Assembly: GCA_046348365.1 (NCBI GenBank)
Contig: JAXMEL010000005.1
Span: 186,001-250,000, forward strand
Origin: JAEUPI01 sp046348365
Lineage (GTDB): Bacteria; Pseudomonadota; Gammaproteobacteria; Burkholderiales; Burkholderiaceae_C
Reading direction: 5' to 3'
Length of the DNA: 64,000 bases
Part shown: piece by piece, positions 43,478 through 51,604 of the stretch
How the letters are laid out: each line of letters starts with the position of its first letter
Position numbering within the stretch: position 1 is the first letter of the stretch
Position numbers and translations under genes: made by a program
Notes under the pieces: model-generated
What the model was told of the DNA's origin: nothing
Databases searched by the model: none
Seen by the model: only the letters and a program-made list of their open reading frames with translations

Positions 43478-43873
43478 TCAGTTCGCCAGCCGCTTGTACA
43501 CCGGGCCCCAGGCCGGGTGCCCGGCCTCGGAGCGCGAGAGCGCGAACTCGGGGTCCGCGGCGCGCGCGGCGCGGAAGGCGTCGACGCATTCGGGCACGCG
43601 GTTGCTGCTGCAGTAGATGAACGCCAGCAGCTTGTGGGCGCTGGCGCGGTCGCGCGGGCTTTCGAGCCCGGCGCCGAGCGCGGTGGCGAGCGCGCGTTCG
43701 GCCTGCGGGTACTGTGCGTCGTCGTAGGCGCGCATGCCCGCCAGCAGCGCGCTCTCGCCGGGGCGCGCCATCACGTCGGTCAGGCCCACCGGCTTGGGCG
43801 GCGCCGCGCAGCCGGCCAGCACAGCCAGCAGGGCGGCGGAAGCCCACAGGCCGCGCACGCTGCGGCGCCTCAT
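43478..43873 (-). CDS. Small TPR-like lipoprotein, possibly TssQ-like
   Basis: A 131-residue lipoprotein: the signal ends at LAGC (Cys22) and the mature part has two helical repeats of TPR type around 'AYDDAQYPQAERALATALGAGL' and 'VPECVDAFRAARAADPEFALS'. Its start overlaps the kinase stop (ATGA), so the two are cotranscribed. Small lipoproteins of this kind next to a kinase have been called TssQ in type VI secretion loci; no other T6SS gene is visible here, so that label is tentative. Confidence 0.7.
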   Translation of the reverse strand: MRRRSVRGLWASAALLAVLAGCAAPPKPVGLTDVMARPGESALLAGMRAYDDAQYPQAERALATALGAGLESPRDRASAHKLLAFIYCSSNRVPECVDAFRAARAADPEFALSRSEAGHPAWGPVYKRLAN

Positions 43874-45480
43874 GATCCGAAGCGGTGGCGCACGGTCACC
43901 GGCTCGTTGGGGTTGACCTTCACGCGCGTGGTGTAGGGCGGGAAGTCCTCGTTGCGCACCGTGACCACATGATCACCCGCGGGCAGGTTGAGCTTGGCCA
44001 GCGGCGGCGTGATGCCGGCTGACGAGCCGTCGATCTCGATGCGACCCCAGGGGCTGATCGCCAGCTGCACCACGCCGGTGGCGGCCACCTCGGGCGCGGT
44101 GGGCTTCGCCGGCGCAACCGCCTTGGCCGCTGGCTTGGCGCGCTCGCGCTGCGCGGCGGGCGCCAGGCGCGGCTTGGGCGCGGCGGGCTTCGCGCTCTCG
44201 GCCGAGGCTTCGGTGGGTGCCGCCGCCGAGGCCTGCGCTGCAGGCGCGGCGGCCGCCGCCGCTGCTGCCGCGACCACGGTGGCGGCAGCACCCGGGGCAC
44301 GCGGCGTGGCACCGGCAGCGGGGCTCTGCGCGGCGGGCGCCTCGGCGCTCACGCCGTGTGGCGCGGGCGCGAGCGCCTCGTGGAACCACCAGCCGATGCC
44401 GGCCATCGCGATCAGCGCCGTGACCACGGCACCGAGGCGGCGCGGCTCGAGCCAGGGTTTGGCTTCCGGCGCGTCGTCGGCGAGGTCGGCGCCTTCGTGC
44501 TCGATCCATTCGCGCAGCTCGCGGCTGAGGTGGCGCGCCGAACGGTAGCGCTGCGCCGGATCGCGCGCCATCGCCTGTTGCACGATGCGTGACAGCGAGA
44601 GCGGCACGTCGGGCTTCAGCTCGTGCACCGGCACCGGGTTGCCGCGCTCGACCGCCTCGACGATCTCGGGCAGCGACTGCCCCGCGAACGCCTTGCGGTG
44701 CGCCAGCAGCTCGTACATCACGACGCCGAGCGAATACACGTCGCAGCGGCGGTCGATCGTCTCGCCGCGCAGCTGTTCGGGCGCCAGGTAGTGCGGCGAG
44801 CCGGCCACCACGCCTTCGAGCGCGGGAATGGCCTGGCCGTGGGCCGCGCGCGCGATGCCGAAGTCCACCACCTTGGGCAGCGTGCGGCCGACCATGAAGA
44901 TGTTGGCCGGCTTGATGTCGCAGTGGATCACGCCCTTGCTGTGCGCATAAGAAAGCGCGTCGGCCACGCGGCGCACGATCTGCGCCGCCTGCAGCGTGTC
45001 GGGCCGCCAGCCGTTGGCCAGCAGCTGGCGCAGGTCGCGTCCGCGCAGGCGCTCCATCGCGATGTACACGCCCTGCTCGGACAGGCCCGCGTCGTACACC
45101 GTGACGATGTTCGGGTGGTTCAGGCCGGCCGCGGCGCGCGCCTCGTTGAGGAACAGCGCGTCGAGCGCCGCACGGTCGCCGTCGACCGCGCTCAGATGCA
45201 GCGTCTTGACCGCGATGGTGCGCGACAGGATCGGGTCGTAGGCGGCATACACCGTGCCGAGCCCGCCCTCGCCGAGGCGCTGCTTGAGGCCGTAGCGGCC
45301 GATGTGGCCGATCGTCCCCGGCTGCGCCGCGCCGCCGTCTGCCGGCGTCTCGGGCATGACCGAGTCGGCGCCCGAGGCCGCGTCGGCAGGATGCTCGGTG
45401 TGGATGTCGACGTCGACGGCAGACGGCGCGGGGGTGGAGGGCGGCGAGCCAGCCGCCGCGGGGCGTTCGCTGGAATTCAT
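43870..45480 (-). CDS. Membrane Ser/Thr protein kinase with PEGA domain
   Basis: A 536-residue Hanks-type kinase: Gly loop 'LGEGGLGTVYAAYD', Lys in 'IAVKTL', catalytic 'HCDIKPAN', metal-binding 'DFGIA' and 'GSPHYLAPEQL' as activation segment. A single membrane helix follows near residue 350, then ~110 residues of Ala/Pro-rich linker and a C-terminal PEGA domain ('WGRIEIDGSSAGITPPLAKLNLPAGDH' region). The kinase would be cytosolic and the PEGA part periplasmic. No cognate phosphatase is adjacent. Confidence 0.9.
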   Translation of the reverse strand: MNSSERPAAAGSPPSTPAPSAVDVDIHTEHPADAASGADSVMPETPADGGAAQPGTIGHIGRYGLKQRLGEGGLGTVYAAYDPILSRTIAVKTLHLSAVDGDRAALDALFLNEARAAAGLNHPNIVTVYDAGLSEQGVYIAMERLRGRDLRQLLANGWRPDTLQAAQIVRRVADALSYAHSKGVIHCDIKPANIFMVGRTLPKVVDFGIARAAHGQAIPALEGVVAGSPHYLAPEQLRGETIDRRCDVYSLGVVMYELLAHRKAFAGQSLPEIVEAVERGNPVPVHELKPDVPLSLSRIVQQAMARDPAQRYRSARHLSRELREWIEHEGADLADDAPEAKPWLEPRRLGAVVTALIAMAGIGWWFHEALAPAPHGVSAEAPAAQSPAAGATPRAPGAAATVVAAAAAAAAAPAAQASAAAPTEASAESAKPAAPKPRLAPAAQRERAKPAAKAVAPAKPTAPEVAATGVVQLAISPWGRIEIDGSSAGITPPLAKLNLPAGDHVVTVRNEDFPPYTTRVKVNPNEPVTVRHRFGS

Positions 45481-45591
45481 ATCGACTTGTGAGCTTAGGC
45501 GTTCAAGCGCTCACGCGCTTGACCAAATGCGTGCACCCTCGCGCGGGCGTAACGCTCTGTCACCCGGCCGCGAGCCGCAGAGCCCGAAATG

Positions 45592-46782
45592 TCACAGCGC
45601 CCGGCGCAGGCGCTCCATGGCCTCTTGCAGCTGATCCATCGAGCTGGAGAACGACAGGCGCAGGTAGCGCTGCGTGTCGAGGCGGCCGAAGTCGCGGCCC
45701 GGCGTCAGCGCCACGTGCGCGCGGTGCATCAGGTCGATGCAGAAATCCCAGCTGTCGGCGCTGTGGCGCGAGCAGTCGGCATAGGCGTAGAACGCGCCGT
45801 CGGGCAGCACCGGTGCGGGCATGCCGAGCCCGGCCAGCGCGCTGACCACCGCATCGCGGCGCCGGCGCAACTCGGCGCGGCGGCGCTCGAATTCGGCGAT
45901 CGACTCCGGCTCGAAGCAGGCGAGCGCCGCATGCTGCGCGATCGTCGACGGGCAGATGTAGAGGTTCTGCGCCAGGCGCTCCACCGGCGCCACCAGCGAG
46001 CGCGGCAGCACCAGCCAGCCGAGCCGCCAGCCCGTCATGCCGAAGTACTTCGAGAAGCTGTTGACCGAGACGATCGCGTCGTCGTCGCCCTCGCGCGCCT
46101 CGAGCACGGTGTGGCCGAAGGCTTCGTCGTAGCTGAGGCCGAGGTAGATCTCGTCGACGATGCACACGCCGCTGCGCTGGCGCGTGACGGCGGCGATGCG
46201 GCCCAGCTCGTCGCGCGCGATCGACGTGCCCGTGGGGTTCGACGGCGACGCGAGCAGCACGCCGCGCGTGGCCGCGTTCCAGGCGCACTCGACGGCCGCC
46301 GCGTCGAGCTGGAAGCGCGTGGCGGCGCTGGTGGGCAGCAGGCGCGGTTGCGCGTCGACCGCGGCCACGAAGTGGCGGTTGCAGGGGTAGCACGGGTCGG
46401 GCATCAGCACGTCGTCGCCGGCCTCGAACAGCGCCGCGCAGGCCAGCTGCAGCGCAGCCGATGCGCCCGCGGTGACGACGATGCACGCCGGGTCGACACC
46501 GACGTGGAAGCGCTCGGCGTACCAGCGCGCGATGGCCTCGCGCAGCTCGGGCAGCCCGGTGGCTTGCGTATAGGCGGTGCGGCCCGATGCGATCAGGCGC
46601 TGCGCGGCCTCGCGCACCAGCGGCGCGGCGCCGAAGTCGGGCTCGCCGATGTTGAGCCAGATCATCGGCGTGCCGCCGCGCGCCGGGTCGCACGCGGGGC
46701 TCTGGGCGATGCCCTGCGCGATCTTGGCGCACTCCATGACGTAGAACGGCTCGATGTGCTCGAGCCGGCGCGCGGTCTTCAT
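45592..46782 (-). CDS. PLP-dependent class I aminotransferase
   Basis: A 396-residue fold-type I aminotransferase. It shows 'LNIGEPDFGAAP', 'YTQATGLPELREAIA', 'SPSNPTGTSI', 'DEIYLGLSYD' and the PLP lysine in 'SFSKYFGMTGWRLGW', with 'YLRLSFSSS' near the end. It resembles broad-range alanine/aromatic or N-succinyl-diaminopimelate aminotransferases; the substrate cannot be fixed from sequence. It starts 7 bp after nusB. Confidence 0.85.
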   Translation of the reverse strand: MKTARRLEHIEPFYVMECAKIAQGIAQSPACDPARGGTPMIWLNIGEPDFGAAPLVREAAQRLIASGRTAYTQATGLPELREAIARWYAERFHVGVDPACIVVTAGASAALQLACAALFEAGDDVLMPDPCYPCNRHFVAAVDAQPRLLPTSAATRFQLDAAAVECAWNAATRGVLLASPSNPTGTSIARDELGRIAAVTRQRSGVCIVDEIYLGLSYDEAFGHTVLEAREGDDDAIVSVNSFSKYFGMTGWRLGWLVLPRSLVAPVERLAQNLYICPSTIAQHAALACFEPESIAEFERRRAELRRRRDAVVSALAGLGMPAPVLPDGAFYAYADCSRHSADSWDFCIDLMHRAHVALTPGRDFGRLDTQRYLRLSFSSSMDQLQEAMERLRRAL

Positions 46783-46789
46783 CGCGCGC

Positions 46790-47284
46790 TCACGGCTCGG
46801 CCGCGCGCTCGCCGCGCGCCGTGCGCACCTCGGCCTCGCGCAACTGCGGCGCGAGCTTGTCGAGCACGCCGTTGACGTACTTGTGGCCGTCGGTGCCGCC
46901 GAAGGCCTTGGCCAGCTCGACCGCCTCGTTGATCGCCACCTTGTATGGCACGTCGGCGCAGTGCTGCAGCTCGTAGGCGCCGATCAGCAGCACCGCGTGT
47001 TCCACCGGCGACAGCTCACTGGTCTTGCGGTCGAGGTGGCGGGCGAGCAGCGCATCGAGCTCGGCGCGTTCGCGGCCGCAGCCGTGCAGCAGGGTGTCGA
47101 AGTGCACGCTGTCGCAGCGCTCGAAACCGTCCTGCTCGCGCATGTGGGCGTCGATGGCCTGCAACTCGGTGCGGCCGACCAGCCATTCGTACAGGCCCTG
47201 CAGTGCCAGCTCGCGCGAACGCCGGCGCGCCGACCTGGCGCCGGCACGTCGCGGCCGCGCGGCGGGTTTCTCGGTGGCGGTCAC
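46790..47284 (-). CDS. nusB: Transcription antitermination factor NusB
   Basis: A 164-residue NusB with a basic lead (residues 1-20), 'ARRRSRELALQGLYEWLV', and the C-terminal 'VAINEAVELAKAFGGTDGHKYVNGVLDKLA' in family form. GTG at 47284 overlaps the ribH stop by one base (TAGTG). NusB with NusE binds boxA in rRNA leaders. The ribH-nusB pair is conserved in proteobacteria. Confidence 0.93.
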   Translation of the reverse strand: MTATEKPAARPRRAGARSARRRSRELALQGLYEWLVGRTELQAIDAHMREQDGFERCDSVHFDTLLHGCGRERAELDALLARHLDRKTSELSPVEHAVLLIGAYELQHCADVPYKVAINEAVELAKAFGGTDGHKYVNGVLDKLAPQLREAEVRTARGERAAEP

Positions 47285-47751
47285 TACAGGTCGGCCAGCA
47301 GGTTGGCCATCTCGACCGCCACGCGGGCGGCGTCGCGGCCCTTGTCTTCCACGCGCTCCCAGGCCTGGGCCTCGGTGTCGACGGTGAGGATCGCGTTGGC
47401 CACCGGGATCTGGTGATCGAGCGCCACGCGGCTGACGCCGGCGCCGCTCTCGTTGGCCACCAGCTCGAAGTGGTAGGTCTCGCCGCGGATCACGCATCCG
47501 ATGGCGATCAGCGCGTCGAAGTCGTCGCTGTCGGCCATGGTCTTCAGCGTGACCGGGATCTCGAGCGCGCCGGGTACCTTGACGTGCACGATGTGCTTGT
47601 CGGTCACGCCCAGCGCGGCCAGCTCGTAGCGGCAGGCCTGCGCCATCTTCTCGGTGATGGCGGCGTTGAAGCGCGACTGCACGATGCCGACGACGAGGCC
47701 TTCGCCGTCGAGCTTGTCGGCGTCGTCGACGCCCTGGTCGGCTTGCTGCAT
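47284..47751 (-). CDS. ribH: 6,7-dimethyl-8-ribityllumazine synthase
   Basis: A 155-residue lumazine synthase: 'VGIVQSRFNAAITEKM', 'VKVPGALEIPVTLK', 'AIGCVIRGETYHFELVANE' and 'PVANAILTVDTEAQAWERV', the normal order. It condenses the RibB product with the pyrimidine from RibD. It lies between ribBX and nusB. Confidence 0.96.
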   Translation of the reverse strand: MQQADQGVDDADKLDGEGLVVGIVQSRFNAAITEKMAQACRYELAALGVTDKHIVHVKVPGALEIPVTLKTMADSDDFDALIAIGCVIRGETYHFELVANESGAGVSRVALDHQIPVANAILTVDTEAQAWERVEDKGRDAARVAVEMANLLADL

Positions 47752-47765
47752 GGCGGGTGTTCTCT

Positions 47766-48860
47766 TCAGGTCGTCGGGGCTTCGAAGGCGGTCACTTCCA
47801 GGCCATAGCCGGCCATGCTGGGCATGCGCCGCGGGCTGCCCAGCAGCCGCATGCGCGTGACCCCCAGGTCGCGCAGGATCTGCGCGCCGATGCCGTAGGT
47901 GCGCAGGTCGGCGGCGCTGCCCGCGCCGGTGCGCACGGCGTCGGGCTCCACCAGCGGCAACAGCGCGCTCGCGTCGCGGCCGCAGTTGAGCAGCACGGCC
48001 ACGCCCTGCGGCGAGCGCTGCAGGCGCTGCAGCGCGGCGTGCAGCGGCCAGGAATGCTGGCCGCCGGCGATGTCGAGCAGGTCCAGCGCGGTGAACGGCT
48101 CGTGCACCCGCACGAGCACCTCGTCACCGCCCTGCCAGCGGCCCTTGACCAGCGCCAGGTGCATGCCCTGGGCGCGGTCGCGGAACACGATGCAGCGGAA
48201 GGCGCCCGCCGGTGTGGTGATCTCGCGTTCGCCGCGCCGCTCGATGAGGGTTTCGTTGTGGCTGCGAAAGGCGATCAGGTCGGCGATGGTGCCGATCTTC
48301 AGGCCGTGCGTCTTGGCAAAGCGCTCCAGATCGGGCAGCCGCGCCATGCTGCCGTCGTCGTTCATGATCTCGCAGATCACCGCCGCCGGCGTCAGGCCGG
48401 CCATGGTGGCGAGGTCGCAGCCGGCCTCGGTGTGGCCGGCGCGCATCAGCACGCCGCCGTCCTGCGCCTGCAGCGGGAAGATGTGCCCGGGCTGGACGAG
48501 GTCGCTGGCCCGCGCGTCCTTGGACACCGCGGCCTGCACCGTGCGCGCGCGGTCGGCGGCCGAGATGCCGGTGGTCACGCCGCTCGCGGCCTCGATCGAC
48601 ACCGTGAACGCCGTGCCGTGCACCGTGCCGTTGCGCGCCGCCATCGGCGGCAGCGCCAGGCGTTCGCAGCGCTCGCGCGTGAGCGTCAGGCAGATCAGGC
48701 CGCGGCCGTGCTTGGCCATGAAGTTGATGCCTTCGGCGCTGACATGATCGGCCGCGAGGATCAGGTCGCCTTCGTTCTCGCGATCCTCCTCGTCGACGAG
48801 GATGATCATGCGGCCGGCGGCCAAGTCGGCGACGAGCTGGGGAACCGGTGCAATCGACAT
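47766..48860 (-). CDS. ribBX: Dihydroxybutanone-phosphate synthase with degenerate GTP cyclohydrolase II domain (RibBX type)
   Basis: A 364-residue protein. The N-terminal RibB half is complete: 'DEEDRENEGDLI', 'HGRGLICLTL', 'FTVSIEA', 'GHIFPLQAQDGGVLMRAGHTEAGCDL' and 'CEIMNDDGSMARLPDL'. The C-terminal half has the RibA fold outline, but where active enzymes have the zinc-binding Cys cluster after VRVHSE this one reads VRVHEPFTALDLLD, with no cysteines. It should make 3,4-dihydroxybutanone phosphate but not open GTP; another ribA is expected elsewhere. Confidence 0.9.
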   Translation of the reverse strand: MSIAPVPQLVADLAAGRMIILVDEEDRENEGDLILAADHVSAEGINFMAKHGRGLICLTLTRERCERLALPPMAARNGTVHGTAFTVSIEAASGVTTGISAADRARTVQAAVSKDARASDLVQPGHIFPLQAQDGGVLMRAGHTEAGCDLATMAGLTPAAVICEIMNDDGSMARLPDLERFAKTHGLKIGTIADLIAFRSHNETLIERRGEREITTPAGAFRCIVFRDRAQGMHLALVKGRWQGGDEVLVRVHEPFTALDLLDIAGGQHSWPLHAALQRLQRSPQGVAVLLNCGRDASALLPLVEPDAVRTGAGSAADLRTYGIGAQILRDLGVTRMRLLGSPRRMPSMAGYGLEVTAFEAPTT

Positions 48861-48911
48861 GCACCGATTGTAGGCGGCGGGTTCGGGCGGCCCGTCGCGC
48901 GGGCGACGCGT

Positions 48912-49670
48912 TCAGCGGCTCTTGCGGATCCAGCCGAGGAAGCCCGAGCCGACGCCGGCCGTGGGCTCCTTGCGCGCGGCGGGGTGCATGCGCAGCACCA
49001 TCAGGCCGGACAGCAGGTACAGCGCATTGACCATGCGGATCGCGCGGTCGAGGTTCATGCCCGGCCACTTGGCGATCGCCTTCAGCGACGCCGCTTCGAC
49101 GCGCAGCCGCTGGAAGGCCGGCGCCACCGCGCCCGAGATCTGGATCGTGCCGACGTGGAAGTCGGGCGCCACGCGGTAGGCGGCGTTGCCGCTGATCTCG
49201 TCGAGCAGCACGGCGCGCGGGCCCATCAGGCCCAGGTTCCACAGCAGCGGATCGAGCGGCCGGTAGTGCTTCTCCTCGGCCACGCGCTCGGACATGAAAT
49301 GCCCCGGCGCGCGCACGCCGGGCGGCTCGACGCTGTGCACCTTGAGTTCACGCGCGCCGCGGGCGAGTTCGCTCGTGAGGTCGCGCGGCGAGTGGTACAG
49401 GCGCTCGCGCGGGAAGATCGTCACCGGCCAGACCAGACCCTGGAACTCGAGGTAGATCAGAGCCGGCTCGCGATGCCGCATGCAGGCGGCGATCACTTCC
49501 AGCGGATCGGAGCCGTTGGCCGAGTACTCCAGCTTGGCCAGTTCGCTGACCAGCGTGGTGGGCAGCACCGTCGGACCGCCCAGACGTGCGTAGCCGCTGT
49601 TGCCCGTCTGGAACCGGATGCGCTCGAACTCGCTGATCCGCCAAAGCGTGGAATCGTCGAAGTCCTGCAT
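48912..49670 (-). CDS. Unknown protein encoded inside the riboflavin operon
   Basis: A 252-residue soluble protein starting at ATG 49670 (MQDFDDSTLWRISEF) with GAAGG eight bases upstream. Notable segments are 'PALIYLEFQGLVWPVTIFPRERLYHSP', 'PLDPLLWNLGLMGPRAVLLDEI' and a hydrophobic C-terminal stretch 'VNALYLLSGLMVLRM'. No domain or catalytic motif was recognised. It sits between ribE and ribBX on the same strand; a rib-related role is only suggested by position. Confidence 0.65.
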   Translation of the reverse strand: MQDFDDSTLWRISEFERIRFQTGNSGYARLGGPTVLPTTLVSELAKLEYSANGSDPLEVIAACMRHREPALIYLEFQGLVWPVTIFPRERLYHSPRDLTSELARGARELKVHSVEPPGVRAPGHFMSERVAEEKHYRPLDPLLWNLGLMGPRAVLLDEISGNAAYRVAPDFHVGTIQISGAVAPAFQRLRVEAASLKAIAKWPGMNLDRAIRMVNALYLLSGLMVLRMHPAARKEPTAGVGSGFLGWIRKSR

Positions 49671-49815
49671 GTCTTTGGCCTTCTCCCTAACCTTGCCGCC
49701 GGAAGGCGACAACTCCGTCACGGCAGGAAGTATCGGCCAGGACAGGGCGTTGCGTGTTTCAACTTGCGTTCGATTGGGGATGATCAATGGGGGAGGGGAT
49801 CCCCTGATCCGGGCA

Positions 49816-50460
49816 TCAGGCGTCGGCCGAAGCTGCCACGCTCCCCCGCACCTCGAGGATGCGCGCCACGTAACGCGCAATGAGATCGACCTCGATGTTC
49901 ACCGCCTGGCCCACGCGCAGGCCGCCCAGCGTTGTGCACTGCAGTGTGTGCGGGATCAGGTTGATCTCGACCTCGCAGGCGTCGGGCAGATCGCCGACGC
50001 GGTTGATCGTCAGGCTCGCACCTTGCACGACGACCGAACCCTTCACCGCCATGTAGGCAGCCAGCTCGCGCGGCACACGCACGGCCAGCCGCCACGATTC
50101 ACCCACCGGCTCGAACGCCGCCACCCGGCCGAGGCCGTCCACATGGCCCGAGACCCAGTGCCCGCCGAGCCGATCGTCCGCTCGAAGCGCGAGTTCGAGG
50201 TTGACCGGCCCCGGCTCGTCGAGCCCGGCGGTGCGTGCCAGGCTCTCGGCCGAGATCTCGATGTCGAACCAGCCGGCTGCCGCGTCGAGCGCGATGGCCG
50301 TCATGCAGGCGCCGTTCAGCGCAATGCTGTCGCCCGGGCGCACGCCCTCGAGGTAGCCCGCAGGAGCAGCGATGCGCAGCCGCCTGCCGTGGCCGGCCGA
50401 CGCGCCGAGCGCGCGCACGTCGGTGATCTCGCCGACCGCGGTGATGATGCCGGTGAACAT
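49816..50460 (-). CDS. ribE: Riboflavin synthase (alpha subunit type)
   Basis: A 214-residue enzyme with the two homologous lumazine-binding halves: 'MFTGIITAVGEI', 'GDSIALNGACMTA' and 'FDIEISAESLART' in the first, and 'GHWVSGHVDGLGRV', 'GSVVVQGASLTINRV' and 'INLIPHTLQCTTLG' in the second. It dismutates two lumazines into riboflavin. It lies 13 bp after ribD. Confidence 0.96.
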   Translation of the reverse strand: MFTGIITAVGEITDVRALGASAGHGRRLRIAAPAGYLEGVRPGDSIALNGACMTAIALDAAAGWFDIEISAESLARTAGLDEPGPVNLELALRADDRLGGHWVSGHVDGLGRVAAFEPVGESWRLAVRVPRELAAYMAVKGSVVVQGASLTINRVGDLPDACEVEINLIPHTLQCTTLGGLRVGQAVNIEVDLIARYVARILEVRGSVAASADA

Positions 50461-50473
50461 GGGGTGGATTGTC

Positions 50474-51601
50474 TCAGGCCAGGAAGGCGTCGCGCTGATC
50501 CAGCCGCGCCACGAGCCGCAGGTCGGCGCCGATGGCGCGGGTGTCGACGAAGCGCAGCCCCGGCGTTTCGGCCAGTGAGGCGTAGCCGGCACCGGCGAAC
50601 ATGTCGCGCCCGCTGCCGAGCAGGCGCGGCGCCAGGTAGACGAGCAGCTCGTCGACCAGGGCTTCGCGCAGGAACGAGGCGTTGAGCCGTTCGCCGGACT
50701 CGACGTGCAGCTCGTTGACGCCCCGCGCCGCGAGATCCTGGAGCATGGCGGCCAGATCGACCTTGCCGTGAGGGCCTGGCCGCTCGACCAGCTCGCAGCC
50801 ACGGCGGCGCAGCGCGTCGGCCTGCGGGCCATGTGCGCTGTTGCAGTACACCCACACCGCGCCCGGCGGGTCGAAGATGCGGGCCTCGGGCGGGCACTGC
50901 AGCCGCGAATCGACGACCACCCGCTGCGGCTGGCTGGCCGTGGGCACGTGCCGCACGTCGAGCCGCGGGTTGTCGTGCAGCACCGTGCCGGCCCCGGTGA
51001 GCACGGCGCCGGCGCGGCGGCGCCAGGCATGGCCGTCGGCGCGCGCGGCCTCGCCGGTGATCCACTGGCTCTGGCCGTCGGGCAGGGCGGTCTTGCCGTC
51101 GAGCGAGGCGGCGATCTTCAGTCGCACCCAGGGCGTGCCGCGGATCATGCGCGAGAAGAAGCCGATGTTCGCCTCGCGCGCGAGCCGGGCCGGCTCGCCG
51201 TCGGCCACGTCGGCCGCGATACCGGCCGCGCGCAGCCGGGCCATGCCCTGGCCGGCGACGAGCGGGTTCGGGTCCACCGTGGCGACGACCACGCGCGCCA
51301 GCCCGGCGGCCGCCAGCGCGTCGCAGCACGGCGGCGTGCGGCCGTGGTGCGCGCACGGCTCCAGCGACACCCAGGCCGTGCCGCCGCGCAGGTCGACGTT
51401 GCGCTGCCGGGCCTCGCGCAGGGCCACGACCTCGGCATGGTCGGAGCCGGCCTGCAGCGTTGCACCTTCGCCTGCGGGGCGGCCCTGCGCATCGTGCAGC
51501 ACGCAACCCACGCGCGGGTTGGGCTCGGTGCGGCCGATCGCCGACTCGGCCAGCGCCAGCGCGCGCGCGAGCTGGCGCAGGTCGAGCGCGTCGAGCGGCA
51601 T
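50474..51601 (-). CDS. ribD: Bifunctional pyrimidine deaminase/reductase RibD
   Basis: A 375-residue enzyme. The deaminase part has 'NPRVGCVLHD', the zinc ligands in 'DHAEVVAL' and 'PCAHHGRTPPCCDAL'; the reductase part begins 'RLKIAASLDGKTALPDGQSQWITG' and contains 'HVESGERLNASFL'. It carries out the second and third steps of riboflavin synthesis. It starts three bases after the pilV-like gene ends on the same strand. Confidence 0.95.
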   Translation of the reverse strand: MPLDALDLRQLARALALAESAIGRTEPNPRVGCVLHDAQGRPAGEGATLQAGSDHAEVVALREARQRNVDLRGGTAWVSLEPCAHHGRTPPCCDALAAAGLARVVVATVDPNPLVAGQGMARLRAAGIAADVADGEPARLAREANIGFFSRMIRGTPWVRLKIAASLDGKTALPDGQSQWITGEAARADGHAWRRRAGAVLTGAGTVLHDNPRLDVRHVPTASQPQRVVVDSRLQCPPEARIFDPPGAVWVYCNSAHGPQADALRRRGCELVERPGPHGKVDLAAMLQDLAARGVNELHVESGERLNASFLREALVDELLVYLAPRLLGSGRDMFAGAGYASLAETPGLRFVDTRAIGADLRLVARLDQRDAFLA

Positions 51602-51604
51602 CGA

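Noticed and set aside
50461..50473. FMN riboswitch in the rib genes
   Set aside because: The ribD-ribE spacing is only 13 bases and no RFN conserved blocks were seen upstream of ribD or ribBX.
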